DNA from: Kiritimatiellia bacterium
Lineage (GTDB): Bacteria > Verrucomicrobiota > Kiritimatiellia > RFP12 > UBA1067
DNA length: 43,533 nt
Direction of reading: 5' to 3'
Assembly (NCBI GenBank): GCA_017395505.1
Contig: JAFPUH010000010.1
Location: 1-43,533 of the forward strand
Position 1 is the stretch's first letter. The number at the start of each line of letters is the position of its first letter. Below the pieces are notes generated by a model, which saw nothing but the letters and a program-made list of their open reading frames with translations, did not search any database and was not told the origin of the DNA. The position numbers and the translations under genes are program-made. Of the stretch, positions 7,018-15,107 are shown piece by piece.

Positions 7018-7911
7018 TCAGCTATCTGCGAATGCCACTTTCTTAATACCTTGGATATCGCCAGGATCAAGTTTTGTAAACGCGAAGCACTTCGTGCCAA
7101 GATCCTTCAGCGATGCGCCTACCAGATACAAATCCTTGTCGTCGACTATAAGAAACCTGTCGTGAAATCTTTCGCTGTATCGGATGGACAGTTTGGAATA
7201 TTGCGCATTGAACGATTCCGCATCCGCGTCAGATATCTTATGGGAGGCAACGCCTTTCTTCAGGTGCTCCGAAGTGATGATTGTAAGTGCGACACCCCTG
7301 CGCTTCTTTATGAAAAGATCAAGCGTCTCAACCGTCGCCCAATTGTCGATAAGTACAATCGACTTCTTCGCATTTACAATCAACCGCTCAACAAACACCC
7401 TTGCATCCCACAGCTGTCCTTCGTAGAACACACCTTGGATAGGCGGCGCCTTTGTCTGAATGAAGAAATCCACCTTCTCCTTCAGTTCTGTTATGTCGTC
7501 ATCATGCTTGGCCAGTCGGCGATCCACCTTATCCTCAATTTGGTTCAACCGTTGATTAATCGCATAACCCTTAAGCAGATAGTCTTTTAGGACGCTTGTT
7601 GCCCAACGACGAAACAAAGTTGCATTTCGGCTATTGACGCGATATCCAACAGATAATATCGCGTCAAGATTGTAGAACATCGCATTATATGCCTGCTTGC
7701 CGTCATTGCCCATATGTTCCAAAATGGAACATGTGCCTTCTCGATCCAGTTCTATGCACTTGTAGATATTGGCTAGGTGCTTTGTTATGGCAGGCCTTTG
7801 CGTTCCAAATAGATTGGCTATTTGCCCTTGTGTCAACCACACCGTCTCGTTTTCCAAGCGAACATCCAGCCGAATGTGGCGCAAGCGGTTAGCTTCGGAC
7901 GGAGCGGGCAA
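7018..7911 (-). CDS. RhuM/ORF6N-type protein with C-terminal PLD-like domain
   Basis: Up to 297 residues. The N-terminal domain (about 12-115) is the RhuM/phage-antirepressor-like block: 'VRLENETVWLTQGQIANLFG', 'ITKHLANIY', 'YNLDAILSVGYRVNSRNAT', 'FRRWATSVLKDYLLKGYAIN'. A coiled-coil-like segment (about 116-150) links to a C-terminal domain with 'AKKSIVLIDNWATVETLDLF', 'HDRFLIVDD' and 'LYLVGASLKDLGTKCFAF', the single-HxR/K PLD-like module seen behind RhuM domains. RhuM proteins are accessory genes, often near phage or restriction loci; a defence or virulence role is only inferred. No ATG fits the family N-terminus: the frame opens with TTG at 7911, inside the end of comF (23-nt overlap), without a Shine-Dalgarno. 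Possibly 5'-trimmed on insertion. Its GC content is clearly below that of comF. Confidence 0.8.
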   Translation of the reverse strand: MPAPSEANRLRHIRLDVRLENETVWLTQGQIANLFGTQRPAITKHLANIYKCIELDREGTCSILEHMGNDGKQAYNAMFYNLDAILSVGYRVNSRNATLFRRWATSVLKDYLLKGYAINQRLNQIEDKVDRRLAKHDDDITELKEKVDFFIQTKAPPIQGVFYEGQLWDARVFVERLIVNAKKSIVLIDNWATVETLDLFIKKRRGVALTIITSEHLKKGVASHKISDADAESFNAQYSKLSIRYSERFHDRFLIVDDKDLYLVGASLKDLGTKCFAFTKLDPGDIQGIKKVAFADS

Positions 7912-8611
7912 GGGTTGCGGCCAGCACCCTCGATGCGCCTGCGGCCTTGAGGACGGCCGATGCGGCAGAAAGAGTTGCGCCTGTCGTCAATATGTCGTCC
8001 ACGAGAAGTATCGTCCGTCCGCGAATCCACTGCGGCCTGCGGACGGCGAACGTGCCCTTCACGTTTTCGCGCCGCTCGGCTTCTGTAAGCGAAGACTGGC
8101 GCTTCGGGCGACCCTTGCGGGCGAGCGAACGCACATCGAGGCGACGGTCTATTCTTCGGGCGATCTCTCCCGCCAGTATTTCGGACTGGTTGTAGCCGCG
8201 GTCCCAATAGTGGAAAACCGTTGTCGGCACTGGTATCACGACATCGATCTCCGGCACCGTGAAACGTGCCTGTATCGCCGCCTCGAGCCAGTCGGCGAAG
8301 TCGCTTGCGAGGTAGATGCGCCTGTTGAACTTGAAGTCCAGCAGCATGTCGCGTGCCTTGCCCTCGAAGCGCAGGGCGCATGCCGCACGATCGTAGAGCG
8401 GAGGATTCCGCTCGCAATCTTCGCAGAGATAGTCCACCTTTTCGCCGGCGACAGGGCGTGCGCATACCCTGCAGCAACCCGCCTGAGGAACGGTAGGCAG
8501 GCGCATCAGGCACGCTGAACAAATGTGGCGCCCGTCTCGATCAGACGGGCGCCCGCATAATTCGCACCTTCTTGGCCAAAGAAGGTCAGAACAGCTTTTG
8601 AGGATACTCAC
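7889..8611 (-). CDS. comF: ComF family phosphoribosyltransferase-like protein
   Basis: About 240 residues, normal for ComF. An N-terminal zinc ribbon shows four pairs of cysteines (CELCGRP, ICSAC, CRVCARP, LCEDC), followed by the type I phosphoribosyltransferase domain with 'VIPVPTTVFHYWDRGYNQSE' and the PRPP-binding motif LLVDDILTTGAT. ComF takes part in DNA uptake during natural transformation in competent species, at the cytosolic face of the membrane. The GTG at 8611 is chosen because family proteins begin about eight residues before the W-P-x-R-C motif; it overlaps the upstream nucleotidyltransferase gene by 26 nt. Other in-frame starts lie far inside that gene and give an arginine-rich non-family extension. 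No other competence gene is present. Confidence 0.88.
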   Translation of the reverse strand: MSILKSCSDLLWPRRCELCGRPSDRDGRHICSACLMRLPTVPQAGCCRVCARPVAGEKVDYLCEDCERNPPLYDRAACALRFEGKARDMLLDFKFNRRIYLASDFADWLEAAIQARFTVPEIDVVIPVPTTVFHYWDRGYNQSEILAGEIARRIDRRLDVRSLARKGRPKRQSSLTEAERRENVKGTFAVRRPQWIRGRTILLVDDILTTGATLSAASAVLKAAGASRVLAATLARSVRS

Positions 8612-9482
8612 CGGCGTCGACAAGCTTCTTGATCTCGGCCATGACGAAAGGCTTGTCCTCGCGGTAGGTGACGCCGAACCAGCTCGACTCCGTCGGCAGC
8701 ACGCGGCACGTGGCCTTACCCTCGCGGATAAGCTCATCCACGACGAACGGAATGTACCACTCGCTCTTCTCCTTGGCGCCGTTCTCGGCGAGCCACGCGG
8801 GGAAGCGAGCCTCGAGCTCGCTGAAGAGCTCCGGCGTGAAGCCCCAGAGGTTCATCGACACGCGAGCATCGAGCGGAACCTTTACGGGAGCTTCGGGATC
8901 TTCGCGGTTCTCGGCGACATCGCCGGCGCGAACGAGCTTCGTCATCTCGGTGACGCCCTTGAGCGAGCCATCCTCGCCGACGGAGCAGATGCCGCGGGCG
9001 ACAGACCCGTTCTCGGAGAGCGTGAGCTCGAGCTTGTAGCCGACCATCGCGAACTCGAGGGGCTTGGCCGAGCCGAGGAACGCGCCGAGCTTGGCGAACG
9101 CGTCGCGTCCGTAGAAGTCGTCGGCGTTGATGACGGCGAAGGGCTCGCTCACCACGGTACGCGCGGCGCGCGTCGCGTGGGCAGTACCCCAAGGTTTCGT
9201 GCGGCCCTCCGGCACCTTGTAGGGCTCGGGCAGGTCGGTGATGTCCTGATAGCAATACTCGACGGGAACGAGGCCCTCGTACTTCTTGCCGATCTTCTCC
9301 TTGAATTCGGCCTCAAAATCCTTGCGGATGATGAAGACGACCTTGCCGAATCCGCCGCGCACGGCATCGAAAACGGAATAGTCGAGAATGGCTTCACCGG
9401 AAGGTCCGACAGGGTCGACCTGCTTGAGACCACCGTAGCGAGAACCCATGCCCGCAGCGAGAACAACCAACGTAGGTTTCAT
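8586..9482 (-). CDS. Nucleotidyltransferase (sugar-1-phosphate NTP transferase type)
   Basis: 298 residues of the GT-A nucleotidyltransferase fold. The N-terminus 'TLVVLAAGMGSRYGGLKQVD' holds the pyrophosphorylase signature (variant of GxGxRxxxxK), 'WGTAHATRAA' is the nucleotide-base contact region and 'PFAVINADDFYGRDAF' contains the metal-binding Asp pair. The second half ('VSMNLWGFTPELF', 'ESSWFGVTYREDKPFV') matches the group annotated simply as nucleotidyltransferase, not GalU or GlmU in the strict sense. Likely makes an NDP-sugar for envelope glycans in the cytosol; the sugar is unknown. It follows the UDPGP-family gene by 30 nt and is probably co-transcribed with it. Confidence 0.85.
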   Translation of the reverse strand: MKPTLVVLAAGMGSRYGGLKQVDPVGPSGEAILDYSVFDAVRGGFGKVVFIIRKDFEAEFKEKIGKKYEGLVPVEYCYQDITDLPEPYKVPEGRTKPWGTAHATRAARTVVSEPFAVINADDFYGRDAFAKLGAFLGSAKPLEFAMVGYKLELTLSENGSVARGICSVGEDGSLKGVTEMTKLVRAGDVAENREDPEAPVKVPLDARVSMNLWGFTPELFSELEARFPAWLAENGAKEKSEWYIPFVVDELIREGKATCRVLPTESSWFGVTYREDKPFVMAEIKKLVDAGEYPQKLF

Positions 9483-9512
9483 ATGTTATTGACTCCTTTT
9501 CCTAAATCACCA

Positions 9513-10847
9513 TCAAAGGCAGATGCCGACGGACGCAAGCTCCTCAGCGTCGAGGGCATAGACGGGATCGATCTCGACCGGCACGCCGGGCTTCACATCG
9601 ACGCCGGCTGCGGCGAGCCACTTGCGCCACTTGGCCTGCATATCCTCGCGGCATGTGGCCGGCGAGTCGCCACCCTCGGCGTTCTTGACGGGCGAGAACT
9701 CGTCCTTCTGGTCGAAGGCGAGAAACGCCGCCGTCTTGGCGTTGGGCAGTATGTCGAAGATGAACTTCTCGAACTTGTATCCGTTCGGCTCGGTGGGCTT
9801 GACGACCTTGCCGTCGGCACCGACGGTCGGGATCTTCTTGAACGCGAGATGCAGCGGCATCGCCTTCGAGGCTTCGCGGTCGAGGAACGCGCGGTCGAAG
9901 ACGTGGATCGCCGGCGAGCCGTACAGGAAGTATAGCTTGCCGTCCTTCGTCGTGCGCTTGCACTGCTCTTCGGTCATCTCGGTGTATTCGACCATACGGA
10001 AGGACTTTCCGAACTGCATGGGCACGCCAACCTTCTCGAACGGATCGCGCTTTGCGCAGAGCTTGAGCGAATACTCCGACTTCTGCTGCACGTGGTAGCC
10101 GATGAAAGCAGGGTCGGCGATCTCGACGAGAGGATTGTCCACCTGGAAGAAGAACACGCTCTTGATGCCGCGCTTCTTCATGTCGGCGAGCGCGCCGGAC
10201 TTCTTGAGCGCCGCGAGCAGGCCGCCGTGTCCGTCGGGGCTCATGAACACATGACCCGGCTCGTCGAGGATTATCTTACCCTCCTTCGTCATGCCGGGCC
10301 ACATGCCCTGCGTGAAGAAGAAGACGTCCTTGGGATCGAGACCGAAATACTCGTTCTCCTCGAAGCACTGGACGGTCGCGGCGTTGTTGGCCTCGCTCGT
10401 CATCACATAGAAAGGAATCGTCGCACCGTAGCGTATCGAACGCGCGAGTATCTTGCGGGCGTGGAAGTAGAACAGCGGCTCGTTGGAGATCGGACCGATC
10501 TCGAAGCAGCCCTTGGGACCATCGTAGCCGAGGCGCGAACCCTGCCCGCCGGCGACCAGAAGCGCCGCCACACGTCCGGCACGAAGCTCGGCCTCGCCGG
10601 CTTCGACGGCCTTCTTGAGAGCCGCACCCTTCAGAACCGCAACCTTCGGAGCCTTGCCCTTCGAACTGTCGGGCACATCGGCGCCCTTCGCAAGAGCCTC
10701 GCGGCAATACTTCACGTTCTTGGGCTCTATCGTAGCTATTTGCTTGAGAAGAGCCTCACGCTCCTTCTTGCCAAGCTTCTTCCAATAGGCGAGCACATGT
10801 TCCTGCCCGCAACCCTTGAGCATCTTTTCCGCCTCAGCGTAGTTCAT
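9513..10847 (-). CDS. UDPGP type 1 family UTP:sugar-1-phosphate uridylyltransferase
   Basis: 444 residues, of the eukaryotic-like UDP-sugar pyrophosphorylase family (UAP1/UGP). Key segments: uridine-binding 'LLVAGGQGSRLGYDGPKGCF' near residue 97, 'FFFTQGMWPGMTKEG', 'MSPDGHGGLLAALKKSG' and 'SVFFFQVDNPLVEIADPAFI'. The reaction is UTP plus N-acetylglucosamine-1-P or glucose-1-P to UDP-sugar and PPi; 'MPLHLAFKKIP' and the overall similarity favour the UAP/UDP-HexNAc branch but specificity cannot be settled by eye. The N-terminal 60 residues are a helical domain typical of the family. The start ATG is preceded by AAAGGA and by its own promoter at 10877-10906. Confidence 0.87.
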   Translation of the reverse strand: MNYAEAEKMLKGCGQEHVLAYWKKLGKKEREALLKQIATIEPKNVKYCREALAKGADVPDSSKGKAPKVAVLKGAALKKAVEAGEAELRAGRVAALLVAGGQGSRLGYDGPKGCFEIGPISNEPLFYFHARKILARSIRYGATIPFYVMTSEANNAATVQCFEENEYFGLDPKDVFFFTQGMWPGMTKEGKIILDEPGHVFMSPDGHGGLLAALKKSGALADMKKRGIKSVFFFQVDNPLVEIADPAFIGYHVQQKSEYSLKLCAKRDPFEKVGVPMQFGKSFRMVEYTEMTEEQCKRTTKDGKLYFLYGSPAIHVFDRAFLDREASKAMPLHLAFKKIPTVGADGKVVKPTEPNGYKFEKFIFDILPNAKTAAFLAFDQKDEFSPVKNAEGGDSPATCREDMQAKWRKWLAAAGVDVKPGVPVEIDPVYALDAEELASVGICL

Positions 10848-10876
10848 GGATTTGTCCTTTCGTGTAGGTTGTGGAA

Positions 10877-10906
10877 ATTATACACCACTTCACCCTCATA
10901 AGTCAA
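10877..10906 (-). promoter_or_regulatory. Promoter of the UDPGP-family gene
   Basis: Minus strand: -35 TTGACT (10901-10906), 18-bp spacer, -10 TATAAT (10877-10882). The leader of about 24 nt carries the Shine-Dalgarno AAAGGA. The -35 overlaps the last codons of the radical SAM gene. Confidence 0.7.
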
Positions 10907-12345
10907 GAGCGGCGAAAGTCCAGAAGGTGTCCGATAAGCGAACGGACGCCACGGTAGTAGAAGGCGAAATCGAATAGGTTTCTGGTTGTCGTCAGGCGGT
11001 GGAATATCGCTCCGGGCTGCAGGAAGCCCTTGTAGACCTCGCGGATGGCGCGCTTGATGTCGGCCTCGCTCGCGAGGGGCGTCTTGGTGATCGCGCGGCG
11101 CATGTCATACTCGTCCCAGTCGAGGGTCGTCAGGCCATCCGCAGCCTTCAGCTCGCGGAAGAGCGGCGTTCCGGGATACGGTATCGTGAGCGTGCACTGC
11201 AAGGTCGAGGCCCAGCCCTTCGCCAGCAGACGGCGGGCGAAGCGAACGGTGTTCGCGATTTCGGCGGGACCTTCCCACGCGTGACCGAACATGAATGTCA
11301 GATGAACGTCAAGACCGGCCTTGTGGGCCCACTCGCAGCCCTTCTCGACGTCTTCTACCTTCAGGGCCTTTACGAAGCGGTCGAGGGTGGACTGGTTCGC
11401 CGACTCGACGCCGAAAAGCACAAGCCTGAAGCCGGCGCGTCGCATAAGCACATAATCGTCGTAGCCGAGGCGCCCGAAACGCATGTTGCAGTCTATCCGG
11501 AGGCGCTTGGGCAGGCCGCGGCGTATCAGCTCGTTGCAGAACGTCTCGAGCCACAGGCCAACAGGCAGCGAGCCCGAATCATCCATTATCTCCTTGACGC
11601 CGTACTTCTCGACGAGCATCTCGATCTCATTTACGACGTCAATCGGGTCGCGCGTTCGGTAGGTCGGATAGAGCGTCGTCCAGCTGCAGAAGGTGCACTT
11701 CGCGTGCCAGCAGTCGCGCCCCGACATTATGTATGTTCCTGGGGTGCGGCGGAAGTTGCCGTTCTTTTCCGCATAGAGGCGCCAGTTCACGAGGTCGCGA
11801 TCGATCCACGGCGCGGAGTTGAGGTCGTGATCGAGGCGGAAGCGCCCCGTATTCCTGACCTCTCCCCCCTCTCGGTACCATATGCCCGGCTCGTACTTCG
11901 AGGGGTCGCCAGCCGACGCGACGAGGTTCTTGAGCAGAAAATCCCAATCGCCGCCAGTGAGTATGAAATCGACTGCGCATTCCGCCATCGACTCTTCGGG
12001 GAGCGCCGTAACGTGATCGCCAACGAGCACATTCAGCCATCGTCCCCTGTGCGCATCGATCCAGCGCCAGTGGCGCTTCACGACAGGCGTCTTGGTCTCA
12101 AGCACGACGTAGTCAGGCTTGAATGCGGCGAGGCGAGCTTCAAACCCTTCGTCTGAAAGCTCGCCCGCTATCGCATCGAGGAAGAGCACTTCGTGCCCTT
12201 CCAGCTTCATCATCGTCGCTGCCGTCGCAGGTACGACAGGAAAGATGTATGTCGGACGCGAGAACCACTGAAACTGGCGGTTCTGCGTAAGAAGCGCGAC
12301 GCCCTTATCCGACTTGAGCGGAGGATAGCATATGGCGACGCGCAT
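10903..12345 (-). CDS. B12-binding-domain radical SAM protein with CX4CX2C cluster motif
   Basis: 480 residues. Residues 1-170 have the Rossmann-like cobalamin-binding fold common to B12 radical SAM enzymes ('VAICYPPL', 'GHEVLFLDAIAGELSDEGFE', 'PDYVVLETKTPVV'), but no DxHxxG cobalamin-ligand motif is visible, as in many of this class. The radical SAM core (about 200-400) carries its iron-sulfur cysteines at 212, 217 and 220 ('CWHAKCTFCSW'), spaced CX4CX2C rather than CX3CX2C, followed by 'FGVESANQSTLDRFVKAL' and 'TFMFGHAWEGPAEI'. Substrate unknown; relatives act on lipids, tetrapyrroles or peptides. It lies 8 nt after the DUF481 gene and probably shares its transcript. Confidence 0.85.
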   Translation of the reverse strand: MRVAICYPPLKSDKGVALLTQNRQFQWFSRPTYIFPVVPATAATMMKLEGHEVLFLDAIAGELSDEGFEARLAAFKPDYVVLETKTPVVKRHWRWIDAHRGRWLNVLVGDHVTALPEESMAECAVDFILTGGDWDFLLKNLVASAGDPSKYEPGIWYREGGEVRNTGRFRLDHDLNSAPWIDRDLVNWRLYAEKNGNFRRTPGTYIMSGRDCWHAKCTFCSWTTLYPTYRTRDPIDVVNEIEMLVEKYGVKEIMDDSGSLPVGLWLETFCNELIRRGLPKRLRIDCNMRFGRLGYDDYVLMRRAGFRLVLFGVESANQSTLDRFVKALKVEDVEKGCEWAHKAGLDVHLTFMFGHAWEGPAEIANTVRFARRLLAKGWASTLQCTLTIPYPGTPLFRELKAADGLTTLDWDEYDMRRAITKTPLASEADIKRAIREVYKGFLQPGAIFHRLTTTRNLFDFAFYYRGVRSLIGHLLDFRRS

Positions 12346-12353
12346 CCGTCAGA

Positions 12354-13331
12354 TCACCACTTGTAGCCGAGGCCGACGATGTAGCGCATGTCGCTGCGCT
12401 TGCGGCCAGCGCTCGGAGTGGAGTTGTAGTCCCACTCGATCTTGCAGAGCAGGTCGAAGTCCATCAAGATCTTCGTCGAGAAGCCGATATCGCACTTCAT
12501 GAGGAACACCTCCCAGTCGGCGATGTCGGGCATGTACTCGAGGTTGTGGAAGCCCTCGACACCCTCGTTCCACTTGGGCAGGTAGGTGAGGTGGTGGGCA
12601 TAGCGGAACGAGCAGTAGCTCGTCTCGGCGTCAGGGTCGCGTAGCGTGTAGCCCGTGCGAACCCAGGCAAAGCCGGCTTCCTGGCTGAAGCTCCACTTTC
12701 CGGTCAGGTCGCTCTCGTATCCGTCGAGCCACTGGTAGCCAAGACCAGCGCCCAGACGAAGACGATACTTGAGGCCGGCGATCAGGTCGCGGTCGTAACG
12801 CGCGTTTTCGTAAGAAAACACCTTCTCGGTCCAGAAGTGGTCATGCTGACCCTCGGCCTCGAGGCGGTTGGCGCTGGTCTGGCGATCCTCCTTCGAGGTG
12901 CCGGTCTTGGCGTAGTGATAGCCGAGATCGCCCTTCACGCGATCTTCCTCCCAGCGGCGGTTGATGTTGAAGAGCACGCTGGCCGTCTCGCCGTAGCTGT
13001 TGCCGCGCGTCGCGAGGTAGTTGACGTTGATCGAGCCGTGCCAGGCGTTGTCGGGTTCTTCCTCAGCCTCGGCTTCGGCCTCCGCGACAGGCTTGGTCAC
13101 CTCGAACGGAACGGCACCCTCCTCGTAGACTGTCTCGGTCTCGAGGCTGGCGATGCTGTCGAGCTTGATGGCGAGCTCGCCAAAGTCGTCGGAGACGAAC
13201 GTGACGGCCTCTTCGCCGACGGCAGCGACGGACCCCGTAAGGCACGAGCCGGACTTCAGCACGATCTTGTCTGCGCTGGCAGACATGGTTGCGGCCGCAA
13301 GCGCCGCAAGAATGACGGTTTTAATCTTCAT
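12354..13331 (-). CDS. DUF481 family outer-membrane protein
   Basis: 325 residues. Signal peptide MKIKTVILAALAAATMSASA, then a small beta domain ('KIVLKSGSCLTGSVAAVGEE', 'VTFVSDDFGELAIKLDSIA') as found before DUF481 barrels, an acidic A/E-rich linker (about 80-95), and the DUF481 barrel: 'GSINVNYLATRGNSYGETAS', 'RVKGDLGYHYAKTGTSKEDR', 'LRLGAGLGYQWLDG', ending 'DMRYIVGLGYKW' with terminal aromatic as in outer-membrane barrels. These proteins are thought to be salt-induced barrels; role unknown. The start overlaps the secretin stop by 11 nt, so the two are translationally linked. Confidence 0.88.
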   Translation of the reverse strand: MKIKTVILAALAAATMSASADKIVLKSGSCLTGSVAAVGEEAVTFVSDDFGELAIKLDSIASLETETVYEEGAVPFEVTKPVAEAEAEAEEEPDNAWHGSINVNYLATRGNSYGETASVLFNINRRWEEDRVKGDLGYHYAKTGTSKEDRQTSANRLEAEGQHDHFWTEKVFSYENARYDRDLIAGLKYRLRLGAGLGYQWLDGYESDLTGKWSFSQEAGFAWVRTGYTLRDPDAETSYCSFRYAHHLTYLPKWNEGVEGFHNLEYMPDIADWEVFLMKCDIGFSTKILMDFDLLCKIEWDYNSTPSAGRKRSDMRYIVGLGYKW

Positions 13332-15084
13332 TGTTGTCTGTTTCCTTTTTTCTGAAAGGCAGGAAGCTGCCGAAGGTAGTCGGCTTCTCAGGCTCGTTGA
13401 CCTTCAGCGGATCGTTGGCCTGCTCCTCGAGGGGACGCAGGTCGAGGGACTCTATGCCCTCGATGTTCTTCGCGGGACGGTCGCCCGGCTCAAGCTTCTG
13501 CTGCTTGACATACTGGCGGCCAAGTATCGCATTCTTCGGAAGCCCCGCGTCATTCTTCATGTGGGCGGGATCCACCAGTCCGACGGTTACGAAGACTATG
13601 ATTTCGCGCTGCTCCTTGACGCGCACCTTGGAGCCGAAAAGACGCGGACCTATCCAAGGCCATGTGCGAAGCCACGGAATACCGCTATCCTTCTGGACCT
13701 CGACAGTGCGCGAAAGGCCACCTATGACGGCTGTCGTTCCGCTCGCCATGTTGAACTCGGTTATGAGGCGCTGCACCTTGATGATAGGATACTTCGAGGC
13801 GTAGGAAGACACCTCGCTGCCGTCGCCTGTTCCGGCGGTGACGAAGCCGCCACTGCCGTAGTTGGAATCGAGATCGCTGATCGTCGGAACGATTGTCACG
13901 TTGATGAGCCCGTTCGTGCCGACGCGCGGCACGACGTCAAGCGAAATGCCCCAGCTGAAGAACGCCTCCTGGGCGAACATGAACTTGTCCTCGCCGGGAA
14001 TCGCAATCATCTGCATCGCAAGGTCGAGCGACTCGGCGTTGCCGTTCAGCGTACGCTTGGCCGAGACGAGCACGTTCGGATACTTCGTCGTCATGTCGAC
14101 CGTAGCCTTCTTGCCGGACGAGACGATGATCTTCGGATTCGAGAAGACGCGAGCGTCGTCAGTCGACTCGAGGGCACGGAGCGTCAGGTACATCTCGCTG
14201 AAGTTGAGCGTTCCGTTGAAGTACGTTATGTTGCCGTCGGAGCCGCCGGTAGTAGTCGAAACGTAACCACCCTTGCCAGAATCGTAGTATGTGTTGTCAC
14301 CATAGGAGGAAAGCGTATATGTCTCCGACTTGTTGTTGGACACATTACTCTTCTGGTAACTCGTAACAGCGTTGCCAAGCCGCGTATTCTGGAAGCCGCC
14401 GCCAAGCTGCGCGCTACCGGTCATGCCGTCCAGCATCGACCAGTCGATGCCGAGCTTGTGCGAAGCGGCGTTGCTCAGCTCGACGAAACGCGCCTCGATG
14501 TAAACCTGCTTGGACTCCTGATCGATAGCCGCCAACACCTCTTCACAGGCGTCGAGGATGCGCTTGGGAGCAGTAATAAGAACCGAATTCGACTCAGGGA
14601 AGGCCGTCGCGATGCGCACAAGCCGCCAGTTGGTGCCGAATTCACCGCTCCACGTGGCGTTCAGGTTGTTGGCCACGGTCTCGGCATTGGCATGCGAAAG
14701 CTTGAAGACGCGGGTATGCATGCGCCGGCTGTCCAGCTCGGCCTCTGCCTTGGCCTCAGCCTCGGCCTGCAGACGGGCCTCGGCATCGAGGCGCGCCTCC
14801 TCCTGTGCGCGGGCGATCGCGATGGCCGTAGCATCGGCTCGGACGGAGGCGATATCCTCCTGCTCTGTAAATAGGGAATCTGTCGCAACGGCATCGGTCG
14901 TATCGAGCGGCAGCACGGCGCCACCGTCAGTCAGGTCGCCCTCTATGTACTGCTGCTGTTGCGGATACTGCTGCTGGGGATACTGCCCGACGGTCTGATC
15001 GGCTGCGACAACATCCTGTGCAAGGACAGTCCGGGAAAACACCGTAGCCGAAGCCAAAACGCCGAAAATGAAAGTCCTGTTCAT
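13321..15084 (-). CDS. Secretin (GspD/PilQ-type outer-membrane channel)
   Basis: 587 residues from ATG 15084. Signal peptide MNRTFIFGVLASATVFSRTV, a Gln/Tyr-rich segment (PQQQYPQQQQY), a low-complexity A/E/R helix (about 80-110), then one secretin N-domain ('RVFKLSHANAETVANNLNAT', 'SNSVLITAPKRILDACEEVL', 'VYIEARFVEL') and the secretin domain with 'SNPKIIVSSGKKATVDM', 'VPRVGTNGLINVTIVPTISD' and the diagnostic 'GTTAVIGGLSR' and 'VPWLRTWP'-like 'IPWLRTWPWIGPRLFGS'. Forms a gated ring in the outer membrane for secretion or pilus assembly. No other type II or IV machinery is in the window. The frame continues upstream to 15570 but that part is antisense-style garbage inside gtrA. A strong -10 lies 12 nt before the ATG and there is no Shine-Dalgarno. 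Confidence 0.9.
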   Translation of the reverse strand: MNRTFIFGVLASATVFSRTVLAQDVVAADQTVGQYPQQQYPQQQQYIEGDLTDGGAVLPLDTTDAVATDSLFTEQEDIASVRADATAIAIARAQEEARLDAEARLQAEAEAKAEAELDSRRMHTRVFKLSHANAETVANNLNATWSGEFGTNWRLVRIATAFPESNSVLITAPKRILDACEEVLAAIDQESKQVYIEARFVELSNAASHKLGIDWSMLDGMTGSAQLGGGFQNTRLGNAVTSYQKSNVSNNKSETYTLSSYGDNTYYDSGKGGYVSTTTGGSDGNITYFNGTLNFSEMYLTLRALESTDDARVFSNPKIIVSSGKKATVDMTTKYPNVLVSAKRTLNGNAESLDLAMQMIAIPGEDKFMFAQEAFFSWGISLDVVPRVGTNGLINVTIVPTISDLDSNYGSGGFVTAGTGDGSEVSSYASKYPIIKVQRLITEFNMASGTTAVIGGLSRTVEVQKDSGIPWLRTWPWIGPRLFGSKVRVKEQREIIVFVTVGLVDPAHMKNDAGLPKNAILGRQYVKQQKLEPGDRPAKNIEGIESLDLRPLEEQANDPLKVNEPEKPTTFGSFLPFRKKETDNNED

Positions 15085-15096
15085 AGTTTGGTTAGT

Positions 15097-15105
15097 ATTA
15101 TACCA
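15097..15105 (-). promoter_or_regulatory. Extended -10 promoter of the secretin gene
   Basis: Minus strand TGG-TATAAT (-10 at 15097-15102), only 12 nt before the ATG at 15084. No clear -35 (TTCATT at 17 bp at best). It overlaps the end region of gtrA. A transcript from here would have a leader of about 5 nt. Confidence 0.6.
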
Positions 15106-15107
15106 AA

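Noticed and set aside
8523..9935. Long plus-strand open frame of 470 codons
   Set aside because: It is antisense to the nucleotidyltransferase and UDPGP-family genes, rich in Arg/Leu/Glu/Val repeats typical of shadow frames in GC-rich DNA, and matches no family.
13153..14874. Plus-strand open frame of 573 codons
   Set aside because: Antisense to DUF481 and secretin genes whose own frames have signal peptides and family motifs; the composition is that of a shadow frame.
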